Source of the DNA: Pseudomonadota bacterium
GTDB taxonomy: Bacteria; Desulfobacterota; Desulfarculia; Desulfarculales; JAHJDS01
Direction: 5' to 3'
Length of the DNA stretch: 7,801 nucleotides
NCBI GenBank assembly: GCA_018812395.1
Contig: JAHJDS010000583.1
Location: forward strand, 1-7,801
Shown: positions 1 through 6,048 of the stretch, in pieces
Layout of the letters: each line of letters opens with the position of its first letter
Numbering within the stretch: the stretch's first letter is position 1
Program-made: the position numbers and the translations under genes
The notes under the pieces: model-generated
The model's database searches: none
The model's input: only the letters and a program-made list of their open reading frames with translations
Told to the model about the DNA's origin: nothing

Positions 1-30
1 CGCCGGGTATTTCTGCCCCGCCGGTGGTGT

Positions 31-60
31 TTGATTTTTGTAACCAACGCGGTCTATATT
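31..60 (+). promoter_or_regulatory. Probable sigma-70-type promoter for the methyltransferase gene
   Basis: TTGATT at 31-36 and TATATT at 55-60 are separated by 18 bp, close to the housekeeping consensus. The segment is AT-rich against GC-rich surroundings. A start near 67 would leave a leader of about 55 nt before the ATG at 123. This is a pattern match only; it fits because the methyltransferase is the sole plus-strand gene and needs its own promoter. Confidence 0.5.
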
Positions 61-81
61 CTGACGTTATCAATAAGGCGC

Positions 82-112
82 GTTCCCCCATTCTGTAGTT
101 CCCCATTCTGTA
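82..112 (+). repeat. Tandem duplication in the 5' leader of the methyltransferase gene
   Basis: Two adjacent copies, GTTCCCCCATTCTGTA (82-97) and GTTCCCCATTCTGTA (98-112), differ by one C. The second copy runs into the ribosome binding site AAAGG (112-116). It looks like a recent slippage or duplication event and lengthens the untranslated leader by about 15 nt. No function can be read from it. Confidence 0.85.
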
Positions 113-122
113 AAGGTTGGCC

Positions 123-680
123 ATGAACGATCACGTCTGTCCCTGGTGGGTCGGCTATTTGTTTGTCAATCCCATTCGTCGGTTCCTGGAAAACCCCCAA
201 AAAATTTTGGGACCGTATGTCCAGTCGGGCATGGTCGTCCTGGAGCCCGGCTGCGGCATGGGTTATTTCACCCTGCCCCTGGCCCGAATGGTCGGCCCGA
301 CCGGCCGGGTGGTCGTCGTCGATATCCAGGAGCGGATGCTCCAAGGCCTGGAGCGTCGGGCCCGGCGGGCGGGCCTGCTGGACCGCATCGAGCGGCGTCT
401 TTCGCCGGGCCAGGGCTTGGGTCTCGACGACCTGGCGGAGACCGTCGATTTCGCGACCGCCATATACGTGGTGCACGAGGTCCCGGATCAAGACCGCTTT
501 TTCAAAGAGGTTCGGGCGGCCCTCAAGCCGGGCGGCCGTCTGCTGGTCAAGGAGCCCAAGGGGCACGTCAAGCCGGCCGATTACGATCAAAGCCTGGCCC
601 TGGCCCGGGACGCCGGCTTCGAGAAGGCCGAGCAATCCAATAGCCTGGGCGCCCGGGTGGCCCTCCTGGTCAAGGCCTAG
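123..680 (+). CDS. Class I SAM-dependent methyltransferase, small, substrate unknown
   Basis: A 185-residue protein made of little more than one Rossmann-like methyltransferase domain. Motif I is EPGCGMG (residues 41-47), the glycine-rich SAM loop; the acidic residue that should bind the SAM ribose ends strand 2 at Asp67 (VVVVDIQ); the motif IV region is VDFATAIYVVHEVP (about 108-121); LKPGGRLLVKEP (134-145) is the usual strand 5 signature of Methyltransf_11/25-type enzymes. The N-terminus carries a distinctive HVCPWW segment (residues 4-9) that I associate with a poorly characterised group of small methyltransferases. No added substrate domain, signal peptide or membrane segment is visible, so it is probably cytoplasmic. 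The start is the ATG at 123, because AAAGG at 112-116 lies 6 nt upstream; an in-frame TTG at 117 overlaps nothing useful. It stands alone on the plus strand with its own promoter, so context gives no substrate. Methyltransferase fold is sure; small molecule versus macromolecule target is open. Confidence 0.88.
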   Translation: MNDHVCPWWVGYLFVNPIRRFLENPQKILGPYVQSGMVVLEPGCGMGYFTLPLARMVGPTGRVVVVDIQERMLQGLERRARRAGLLDRIERRLSPGQGLGLDDLAETVDFATAIYVVHEVPDQDRFFKEVRAALKPGGRLLVKEPKGHVKPADYDQSLALARDAGFEKAEQSNSLGARVALLVKA

Positions 681-688
681 CCCGGATC

Positions 689-731
689 ATTCCCCGGGGG
701 TCATTGGGACGCAAAGCGAACCCGTGGGAAT
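689..731. terminator. Dyad between convergent genes, possible bidirectional terminator
   Basis: ATTCCCCGGG (689-698) pairs with CCCGTGGGAAT (721-731) over 10 bp with a single bulged T at 725. The 22-nt loop contains a minor CGC-AAA-GCG hairpin (710-718). It occupies the 50-bp gap between two converging genes and its right arm touches the stop codon of the minus-strand gene, which is where a shared terminator is expected. Neither side is followed by a run of T, so it is not a textbook intrinsic terminator; it may act with Rho or only protect 3' ends. Confidence 0.45.
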
Positions 732-1090
732 CACTGGTTCAGGGAGATGATCTTGACCTGGGGCGTGGCGTTTCGATCGGTCATGGACCTGGTCGAAACC
801 TTGAACCGCCCGTCAGGCAGCTTCTCCACGTGGGCCCGGTGCGGTCCCTTGCTCAGGCCGACGAACCCCAGGGCGGTCAACGGTTTTGGATCGGCCACGA
901 ATCCCATCATCGTCATGTTCCCGCCCACCTTACCAAAGGCGGCGCACATCAGGCCCAATTTCTGACAGACCTTTTTCCCCCAGGGTGGAGGAACCGGTTT
1001 CTTGGTCAAACCGGCCGTCGGAGCGGTGAACAAGAACAGCGCCGCGGCCAGGACAACCGCCGTCATTCTCGCCCAAGCGAGTCTTTTCAC
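731..1090 (-). CDS. Small exported protein of unknown function
   Basis: A 119-residue protein I do not recognise. Residues 1-8 are basic (KRLAWAR), followed by a hydrophobic stretch at 9-23 and small residues (APTAG, 23-27), which reads as a Sec signal peptide; there is no lipobox Cys. The mature part is basic, begins with a Pro-rich segment (KKPVPPPWGKK, 30-40), has two cysteines at 42 and 49 that could form a disulfide, a Gly/Met-rich middle (GGNMTMMGF, 56-64) and a C-terminal region that looks beta-rich. The start is GTG at 1090, fixed by AGGAGG at 1096-1101 with a 5-nt spacer. It follows the Cys-rich exported gene by 64 bp in the same direction and may be cotranscribed with it. Export is inferred from the N-terminus; the gene itself is supported by its ribosome binding site, signal peptide and clean fit into the gap. 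Confidence 0.7.
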   Translation of the reverse strand: MKRLAWARMTAVVLAAALFLFTAPTAGLTKKPVPPPWGKKVCQKLGLMCAAFGKVGGNMTMMGFVADPKPLTALGFVGLSKGPHRAHVEKLPDGRFKVSTRSMTDRNATPQVKIISLNQ

Positions 1091-1154
1091 AACTGCCTCC
1101 TCAACGAGCGTTCGTCAATGGAACATCCGGTTACCGACCAAGCGGAGATACAGC

Positions 1155-1529
1155 CTATTTGACGCACCCGCGGCCGCCCCAGCGGTAGCCGGGCCGGCAC
1201 TTGACGCACCACAGCCGCCCCTGGGCGGAGATCACGCCCACCCCTTTGAGGTCGGCCTTGGTCTTGGCCCGACAGCGATAGCACAGCCAGGTACCCTTTA
1301 TCTTGACGTGGCCGTGGTAGTCCGGCGGGCACCACAGGCATTGGGAGTTTTTCTTAACCGCGCGGGCCGGACAGGCGCCCCGTTCCAGAGGGGTGAACAT
1401 GGGGTCGGCGGCGCTGGATGGGACCACCCAGGCGGCGTGGGGCGCCCGGGGCTTGTCCGGGGCGGAACGAACCACAACGGCCATACTCAGCACGGCCAGG
1501 ATGATGACACAGACTCTGATGGACCGCAT
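1155..1529 (-). CDS. Small exported Cys-rich protein with repeated CxxC motifs, function unknown
   Basis: A 124-residue protein with a clear signal peptide: MRSIR, then a hydrophobic core at about 6-20, cleavage probably around residues 22-23. The mature protein has eight cysteines: C53, the pairs C64/C67, C83/C86 and C108/C111, and C122. Each pair sits beside Trp/Leu (CLWC, WLCYRC, LWCVKC). Two segments share a C-x2-C-x-P-x-Y pattern (64-71 and 108-115), suggesting an internal repeat. None of the CxxC pairs is followed by His, so it is not a c-type cytochrome. The pattern suits a disulfide-stabilised domain of EGF/GCC2_GCC3-like type or a zinc-ribbon-like metal site; the sequence cannot decide. 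The start is ATG at 1529 with AAGGAG (1536-1541) 6 nt upstream. It lies 66 bp after the rlmB-like gene and 64 bp before a second exported protein. I do not recognise the family. Confidence 0.75.
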   Translation of the reverse strand: MRSIRVCVIILAVLSMAVVVRSAPDKPRAPHAAWVVPSSAADPMFTPLERGACPARAVKKNSQCLWCPPDYHGHVKIKGTWLCYRCRAKTKADLKGVGVISAQGRLWCVKCRPGYRWGGRGCVK

Positions 1530-1568
1530 CGGGGACTCCTTGGAATGAAAAGTGGATTGTTGATCGAG

Positions 1569-1599
1569 ATGTTACCATGACCGATGATTCCCGGATCAA
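1569..1599 (-). promoter_or_regulatory. Weak candidate promoter for the two exported-protein genes
   Basis: Reading the minus strand, TTGATC (1599-1594) and TAACAT (1574-1569) are 19 bp apart in the 66-bp gap upstream of the Cys-rich gene. The same TTGATC also forms a 6-bp inverted repeat with GATCAA (minus strand, 1565-1560). The spacing is longer than ideal, so this is only a candidate; read-through from rlmB is the alternative. Confidence 0.25.
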
Positions 1600-2399
1600 G
1601 GTCTTTGTGGGAGGTCGCCCTCCCGGTCAGGCCGCCGCTGCCTGACCGCCTCGAACAGGGCCACCGCCGCGGCCACGGCCGCGTTCAGGGACCGCCCTTC
1701 CCCGGCCTCGGCATTAGGGGCGATTGGCATGGGCAGTCGGGCCACCACGTCGCAGGCGCCCCTGACCCGGGGTCTCAGCCCCTTGTCCTCGCCGCCGACC
1801 ACCAGGGCCGTCGGCGCTCTCAAATCGACCTCGTAGAGCACCTGGTCGCCGGCCGGGTCCAGGCCGATGACCCACAGCCCGGCCTCCTGGAGCATTTTAA
1901 TGGCCTCGGTCAGGTTGGTCACCCGGGCCACGGACATCACAAACGCCGCACCGGCCGAGGCCTTGGCCACCGCGCCGGTGAGTGACGCCGCCCGGTCCTT
2001 GGGGATGATTAGGGCGTCCGCCCCGGCGCACCAGGCGCTGCGGATGATCGACCCCAGGTTGCCGGCGTCCTGGATTCCGTCGGCCACCACTACCAGGGGG
2101 GGGCGGTCGCCCTGCCCCACCCGGCTTATAACTTCTTCCCAGGAAACAAAGGGGATCGGGTCGACGATCAGGGCCAGCCCCTGGTGGGCCGTGGTGCCGG
2201 TCAGTCGATCCAGCTCCGGTCTGGGCCGCCGTCGGACGCGCACCCCGGCGGCCCGGGCCAGCCCGAGCAATTCCTCGACGTCCGCCCGGCGGCCCTGGGC
2301 CAGGATCAGTTCCCGAACCCGGCCCGGTTGCCCTCTCAGGGCCGCCTTGACCGCGTGGCGTCCGTAGATCAAGTCAGTATCAACTGGATGGTCGGCCAT
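1596..2399 (-). CDS. rlmB: SpoU/TrmH-family 23S rRNA (guanosine-2'-O-)-methyltransferase, RlmB type
   Basis: A 267-residue SPOUT (trefoil-knot) methyltransferase that should 2'-O-methylate ribose in rRNA using SAM; E. coli RlmB acts on G2251 of 23S rRNA. The N-terminal L30e-like substrate-binding domain covers about 9-75 (LIYGRHAVKAAL at the start, HQG at 72-74). Catalytic-domain motif 1 is DGIQDAGNLGSIIR (107-120, key N114 and R120), motif 2 is VVGGEDKGL (200-208), and motif 3 ends in SLNAAVA (237-243). Between LPM (222-224) and SLN lie 12 residues where most RlmB proteins have about five, so the loop near the knot is longer. The ATG at 2399 overlaps the end of gmk by 31 bp and has only a weak GGGA-like site upstream; a TTG at 2372 that overlaps the gmk stop would give MIYGRHAV and is a plausible alternative. 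The family is clear; RlmB versus another SpoU member rests on the N-domain. Confidence 0.88.
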   Translation of the reverse strand: MADHPVDTDLIYGRHAVKAALRGQPGRVRELILAQGRRADVEELLGLARAAGVRVRRRPRPELDRLTGTTAHQGLALIVDPIPFVSWEEVISRVGQGDRPPLVVVADGIQDAGNLGSIIRSAWCAGADALIIPKDRAASLTGAVAKASAGAAFVMSVARVTNLTEAIKMLQEAGLWVIGLDPAGDQVLYEVDLRAPTALVVGGEDKGLRPRVRGACDVVARLPMPIAPNAEAGEGRSLNAAVAAAVALFEAVRQRRPDREGDLPQRP

Positions 2400-2995
2400 A
2401 CTCTTTCCCGGCGGGACCGGCGGGCCCTAATAATGGCCCCCACCGCCTCGACCGCCCGGGCCAGATCGTCATTGACGACCAGGTAATCATACTCCGGGGC
2501 CGCGTCGATCTCGGCCCGGGCCGTGTCCAGACGACGCCGGACGTCCTCCTCGGATTCGGTCCCCCGCCCCCGCAGCCGGCGCTCGAGTTCCTCGAAGCTC
2601 GGCGGCAGGAGCATGATCGTCACCGCGCCCGGCCAGGCCGCCTTGACCTGGCGCATCCCGGCCGGATCGATGTCCAGGTACACGTCTCGGCCCCGCCCCA
2701 GCGCCTCGACCACCGGAAGGCGGGCCGTGCCGTAGTGGTCCTGGTTGAAAACCAGGGCGTGTTCCAGAAAGTCGTCCCGGTCGACCATGGCCTGGAAGTC
2801 GTCGCGGCCGACAAAGAAGTAGTCCCGGGCGTGGGTTTCGTCCGGCCGCCGGGGCCGGGTGGTGTGGGACACCGAGACCACCAGGTCGGGCAATTCATCC
2901 CGCAGCCGCCGCAGCAACGTTGACTTGCCCGCGCCTGAGGGCGCCGAGACCACGAACAAGTCGCCCGGAGGGGGGTTTGGGGCCTGGTCAGTCAT
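2369..2995 (-). CDS. gmk: Guanylate kinase
   Basis: A 208-residue cytoplasmic nucleoside monophosphate kinase, GMP + ATP to GDP + ADP, essential for GTP and dGTP supply. The P-loop is APSGAGKST (18-26, K24). The GMP-binding region SVSHTTRPRRPDE (41-53) is followed by RDYFFV (57-62) and DFLEHA (75-80), as in the family; the usual Gly before the DYFF segment is Ala56 here, a mild change. VYLDIDPAGMRQVK (105-118) matches the family segment EIDxxGxxQVK, and RLRGRGTESEEDVRRRL (140-156) is the Arg-rich lid. YDYLVVNDDL (169-178) near the end is also diagnostic. The ATG at 2995 overlaps the remA stop by 8 bp with GGGAG just upstream, and its 3' end overlaps rlmB by 31 bp, so translation is probably coupled on both sides. 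The rpoZ gene that often follows gmk is not here. Confidence 0.97.
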   Translation of the reverse strand: MTDQAPNPPPGDLFVVSAPSGAGKSTLLRRLRDELPDLVVSVSHTTRPRRPDETHARDYFFVGRDDFQAMVDRDDFLEHALVFNQDHYGTARLPVVEALGRGRDVYLDIDPAGMRQVKAAWPGAVTIMLLPPSFEELERRLRGRGTESEEDVRRRLDTARAEIDAAPEYDYLVVNDDLARAVEAVGAIIRARRSRRERVWPTIQLILT

Positions 2996-3239
2996 CGGCT
3001 CCCGATCTGAGGCGCTCGGCCATGGTCTCGGCCTGAATGGCCGACAACACGATATGGTTGGTGTCGGTGACGATGATCGAACGCGTCCGCCGACCGTGGG
3101 TGGCGTCGACCAGCCGCTTGTCCAGCCGGGCCTCCTCCCGCAGCCGCTTCATGGGCGCGGTCGAGGGACTGACGATGGCCACGACCCGCTCGGACACCAC
3201 CGTATTACCGAAACCGATGTTCAGAAGCTTGATCGCCAT
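2988..3239 (-). CDS. remA: RemA/DUF370 family DNA-binding regulator
   Basis: An 83-residue protein colinear with Bacillus RemA over its whole length: IKLLNIGFGN (3-12), VAIVSPSTAPMKR (20-32) and LVDATHGRRTRS (43-54), then LSAIQAETMAERL. In Bacillus subtilis RemA activates biofilm matrix operons and osmoprotection genes; its oligomeric ring wraps DNA, with Arg18 and Arg50/Arg51 important, and all three are present at the same positions here. The start is ATG at 3239 with GGAG (3246-3249) 6 nt upstream inside the end of yicC; the gap to yicC is 3 bp and it overlaps gmk by 8 bp. The yicC-remA-gmk order is the one known from Firmicutes. A matrix-regulating role in this organism is inference; linkage to UDP-sugar genes upstream is compatible with it. 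Confidence 0.93.
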   Translation of the reverse strand: MAIKLLNIGFGNTVVSERVVAIVSPSTAPMKRLREEARLDKRLVDATHGRRTRSIIVTDTNHIVLSAIQAETMAERLRSGADD

Positions 3240-3242
3240 TTT

Positions 3243-4118
3243 TCACTCCACGTTCTGAATCTGCTCCCGCAGTCTTTCCAAATCCGACTTCATGTCCACT
3301 ACCAGTTGAGACAACTCGACGTCGGCCGATTTCGAGCCCAGGGTGTTCACCTCCCGGTGAAGCTCCTGGAGCAAAAACTCGAGCTTGCGGCCGACCGGCC
3401 CGTTGGTCTCGATCAGTTTCCGGAACTGCTCGATGTGACTGCCGGCCCTGACCAGCTCTTCGCTGACGTCCAGGCGATCGACCACGATGGCCACCTCCTG
3501 GATCAGTCGTTCCGGGTCGATCTCGACGCCGCCGAGCCATTTTTCCAGACGTTCCTTGAGACGCTCGCCGGCCAGGGCCGAGTTCTCGTCGACCCGGGTC
3601 CGGGCCCGGTCGAGCCGCCCGTCCAGGGCGCCAAGATGGGACAGTAGATCCTCGGCCAGGGTCCGGCCCTCGGCCCGGCGCATGGCGACCAGGCCGTCCA
3701 GGGCCTCCCCGATGACCGGCTCGACCTCGACCCACAACGCGGCCAGGTCCTCGCTCTCCTCCTTGACGACCAGCATGTCCGGACCGGAGACCACGTCCGA
3801 CAATTTGACCGGTCCGTCCAGCCCCAGTTCGGCCTTCAGCCTCTGGAGGAGGGCGTGATAACGACGGGCCGCGTCCCGATTGATCGTGACCCGGGCGCCC
3901 GAATCATAGCCGTCGACCACCACCAGGACGTCCACCCGACCCCGGCCGCACCGGGTCTGGACCAGGGGCCGGACGTGCTCCTCCCAGACCTGGTAGCGCC
4001 GGGGCAGGCGGACCTTGAACTCCAGAAACCGGCTGTTGACCGATCTGACCTCGACGCTGAACCGGCGCCCGTTGATTTCCGTTTCCGCCCGGCCAAAGCC
4101 GGTCATGGACAAGACCAT
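3243..4118 (-). CDS. yicC: YicC/YloC family endoribonuclease
   Basis: A 291-residue protein, close to the length of E. coli YicC. It starts with the family hallmark SMTGFGR (4-10), followed by VEVRSVNSRFLEFKVRLP (22-39). RRAEGRTLAEDL (147-158) is the conserved central segment. The C-terminal DUF1732 region holds RLDVSEEL (215-222), H228, and the highly conserved GRKLEFLLQELHREVNTLGS (243-262) with acidic residues E248, E252 and E256, and it ends in REQIQNVE as in E. coli. E. coli YicC has been shown to be an endoribonuclease acting on small RNA; the acidic and His residues here are intact, so activity is expected. The middle (about 125-200) is helical and charged. The start is ATG at 4118, 1 bp after the DUF4416 stop, with GAGGG 6 nt upstream. 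It is the first gene of the yicC-remA-gmk-rlmB group. Confidence 0.95.
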   Translation of the reverse strand: MVLSMTGFGRAETEINGRRFSVEVRSVNSRFLEFKVRLPRRYQVWEEHVRPLVQTRCGRGRVDVLVVVDGYDSGARVTINRDAARRYHALLQRLKAELGLDGPVKLSDVVSGPDMLVVKEESEDLAALWVEVEPVIGEALDGLVAMRRAEGRTLAEDLLSHLGALDGRLDRARTRVDENSALAGERLKERLEKWLGGVEIDPERLIQEVAIVVDRLDVSEELVRAGSHIEQFRKLIETNGPVGRKLEFLLQELHREVNTLGSKSADVELSQLVVDMKSDLERLREQIQNVE

Positions 4119-4119
4119 T

Positions 4120-4707
4120 CTATTCCCTCGGCGTTAGTGCGTTCGCCGACACGGGCCAAGAACCCTCACCGGGCAACCGCTTGATTTCCGACAACTGGTG
4201 TTTCAGTTTTCGACGGATCATCTCCAACTGGGACCTCAGCTCCTCCCCGGCGTAATCGGGATAGGTCCAGGGCAAAGGTCGCCACCGCCCCCGCTCGAAA
4301 ACAAGCGTCAGGTCGGCGTAGACCCCCTGTCCCAGATAGACCCGATGGACGAAATTCTTGCCCGTGGCCAGGACCAGCCGCTCCAGGGTGACGGATCCCG
4401 GATCCAGGTTGACCTGCCGCCGCCCTTGTTTTGAAAACTCGGCCTCGATCATGGCGGTCCGCCGCTTGATCGGCCCGAGAGTTCCGGGATCGATCAGGTC
4501 CCGGAAGGCGGCCAGGCGCCGCCACAGCCCCGGTCCCATCTCGGGCGTGTAGTAATCGGTCTGGTCAAAGGCCAGCCGGGCGCCGAGGATGTCCACCTCG
4601 CCCAGGCAATCGACCAGCCGACAAAGCGCCGCCTCGAAAACGTCCTGCAACGCGTAAATGACCCCGACCACCAGTTTGGCGGGCGTCGGTTCAACCAAGC
4701 GGCTCAC
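4120..4707 (-). CDS. DUF4416 family protein, function unknown
   Basis: A 195-residue protein of the DUF4416 family, recognised from PAKLVVGVIY (8-17), the F-x2-TDYY segment (47-53), the GxVTLERLVLATGKNF-type core (104-119), HRVYLGQGVYADLTLVFERG (121-140) and PLPWTYPDYA (144-153). There is no signal peptide or membrane segment, so it is cytoplasmic. The conserved patches rich in Tyr, His, Lys and Asp suggest a ligand or nucleotide-sugar site, but no reaction is known to me. The start is GTG at 4707, 3 bp after the ugd stop, with GGAG 9 nt upstream; it ends 1 bp before yicC. It is therefore wedged between sugar-nucleotide genes and the RNA/gmk group and translated with both. A partner role in polysaccharide or in RNA metabolism are both possible. 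Confidence 0.85.
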   Translation of the reverse strand: MSRLVEPTPAKLVVGVIYALQDVFEAALCRLVDCLGEVDILGARLAFDQTDYYTPEMGPGLWRRLAAFRDLIDPGTLGPIKRRTAMIEAEFSKQGRRQVNLDPGSVTLERLVLATGKNFVHRVYLGQGVYADLTLVFERGRWRPLPWTYPDYAGEELRSQLEMIRRKLKHQLSEIKRLPGEGSWPVSANALTPRE

Positions 4708-4710
4708 GGG

Positions 4711-6033
4711 TCACTTCTCCGGCGATCCGCCCGCCCCCCGGCCGACGCCCTCGTAGGTGAAGCCCAGGCGCCGCATGCGCTCGGGCTCGTAGACGTTTCT
4801 CAGGTCCACGAACACCCGGCCGCGCATCAGGGACTTGACGCGCTCGAGGTCGAGGTTTCGGAACTGGTTCCACTCGGTGATCAGCACCACGGCGTCCGCG
4901 CCGGCGGCCGCCTCGTAGGCGTCGGCGCAATAGGTCACCTCGGGCAGCACCTCTCGCGCCTCGTCCATGCCGGCCGGGTCAAATGCCTGGACCCGGGCCC
5001 CCGAGTTTTGGAGGTCCCGGATGATGTCCACCGCCGGGGAGTCGCGCATGTCATCGGTGTTGGGCTTGAAGGTCAGCCCCAAAAAACCGATCCTCTGGCC
5101 CTCGACCGGGCCCGCGATCCGCACGATCTTATCCGTCATTCGCCGGCGTTGGACGCGATTGACCTCGCAGACCGCCTCGACGATCTTGAACTCGTACCCC
5201 GCGTCCCGGGCCGCCCGGCACAGGGCCACCGTGTCCTTGGGAAAGCACGACCCGCCGTAGCCCGGTCCGGGATGGAGGAATTTGGGGCCGATGCGCTGGT
5301 CCAGGCCCATGCCCTTGGCCACGGCGTGGACATCGGCCCCGACCAGCTCGCACAGGTTGGCCATCTCGTTGATGAAGCTGATCTTGGTGGCCAGAAAGGC
5401 GTTCGAGGCGTACTTGACCAGTTCGGCCGTCTCGACGGTGGTGACCACGAACGGCGTCTCAATGAGGTACAGCGGCCGGTAGAGGTCCCGCAGAATGGCG
5501 ACCGCCTGCTCGGTGTCCGCGCCGATGACCACCCGGTTGGGCCGCAAAAAATCCTCGATGGCCGAGCCCTCGCGCAGGAACTCCGGGTTCGAGGCGATGT
5601 CGAACTTGGTGCTCCCGCCGCTTTCCCGGGCGATGATCTCTTCGACCCGGCGGCCGGTGCCCACCGGCACGGTGGACTTGGTGACGATGACCTTGTAGCC
5701 GTTGAGGTTGCGGCCCACCTCGGCGGCGACCTCGAGCACGTATTCGAGATTGGCCGAGCCGTCTTGGTCCTGGGGGGTGCCCACGGCGATGAAGACCACC
5801 AGCGAGCCCCGGAGCGTCTCGGGGATATCGGTCGAGAACCGGAGCCGGCCTTCCTTGACGTTCTTGGCCGCCAATTCGCCCAGGCCGGGCTCATAGATCG
5901 GAATCCGGCCGTTTTCGAGGGCCTCGATCTTGGACCGGTCCTTGTCCACGCAGGCCACGTTCAGGCCGAACTCGGCGAAACACGTCCCGGTGACCAGACC
6001 GACGTAACCGGTTCCCACGACGCAGATGTTCAA
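4711..6033 (-). CDS. ugd: UDP-glucose 6-dehydrogenase
   Basis: A 440-residue cytoplasmic enzyme converting UDP-glucose with 2 NAD+ to UDP-glucuronate, the donor for acidic capsule, LPS or matrix sugars. The N-terminal NAD domain opens with VVGTGYVGLVTG (5-16, GxGxxG at 7-12) and D30. Substrate-binding motifs include IPIYEPGL (44-51), VGTP (84-87), KSTVPVGTG (119-127), NPEFLREGSAIEDF (149-162) and ELVKYASNAFLATKISFINE (204-223, K207 and N211). The catalytic cysteine is C263 in PGYGGSCFPKD. FKPNTDDMRDSP (322-333) begins the C-terminal UDP-binding domain. Length and motifs fit the Ugd/TuaD group rather than UDP-HexNAc dehydrogenases (WbpO, TviB), although that boundary is not safe by eye. The start is TTG at 6033: the family begins MxICVVGTGYVG, and an in-frame TGA lies two codons upstream. 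It ends 3 bp before the DUF4416 gene. Confidence 0.96.
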   Translation of the reverse strand: MNICVVGTGYVGLVTGTCFAEFGLNVACVDKDRSKIEALENGRIPIYEPGLGELAAKNVKEGRLRFSTDIPETLRGSLVVFIAVGTPQDQDGSANLEYVLEVAAEVGRNLNGYKVIVTKSTVPVGTGRRVEEIIARESGGSTKFDIASNPEFLREGSAIEDFLRPNRVVIGADTEQAVAILRDLYRPLYLIETPFVVTTVETAELVKYASNAFLATKISFINEMANLCELVGADVHAVAKGMGLDQRIGPKFLHPGPGYGGSCFPKDTVALCRAARDAGYEFKIVEAVCEVNRVQRRRMTDKIVRIAGPVEGQRIGFLGLTFKPNTDDMRDSPAVDIIRDLQNSGARVQAFDPAGMDEAREVLPEVTYCADAYEAAAGADAVVLITEWNQFRNLDLERVKSLMRGRVFVDLRNVYEPERMRRLGFTYEGVGRGAGGSPEK

Positions 6034-6042
6034 GATTCATCT

Positions 6043-6048
6043 CTCCTT
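6043..6048 (-). promoter_or_regulatory. Ribosome binding site that fixes the TTG start of ugd
   Basis: AAGGAG on the minus strand (6048-6043) is 9 nt from the TTG at 6033. An ATG at 6040-6038 is only 2 nt away, out of frame with ugd, and would read an unrelated short frame, so it is too close and unproductive. The in-frame TGA just upstream of TTG leaves no earlier start. Confidence 0.7.

Noticed and set aside
64..67. CxxC motifs of the exported protein (residues 64-67, 83-86, 108-111) as heme-binding sites
   Set aside because: None is followed by His, so the c-type heme motif CxxCH is absent. Positions given here are residue numbers within the gene at 1155-1529.
54..635. A 193-codon open frame antisense to the methyltransferase gene
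   Set aside because: It is codon-aligned with the plus-strand gene and has the same composition cause; the plus strand has SAM motifs, ribosome binding site and promoter.
1128..1136. CGGTTACCG palindrome between the two exported-protein genes
   Set aside because: Only 4-bp arms; expected by chance and with no supporting second copy or promoter.
2859..3647. A 262-codon plus-strand open frame across gmk, remA and yicC
   Set aside because: Antisense shadow in phase with yicC and without recognisable domains; the three minus-strand genes are well-known families.
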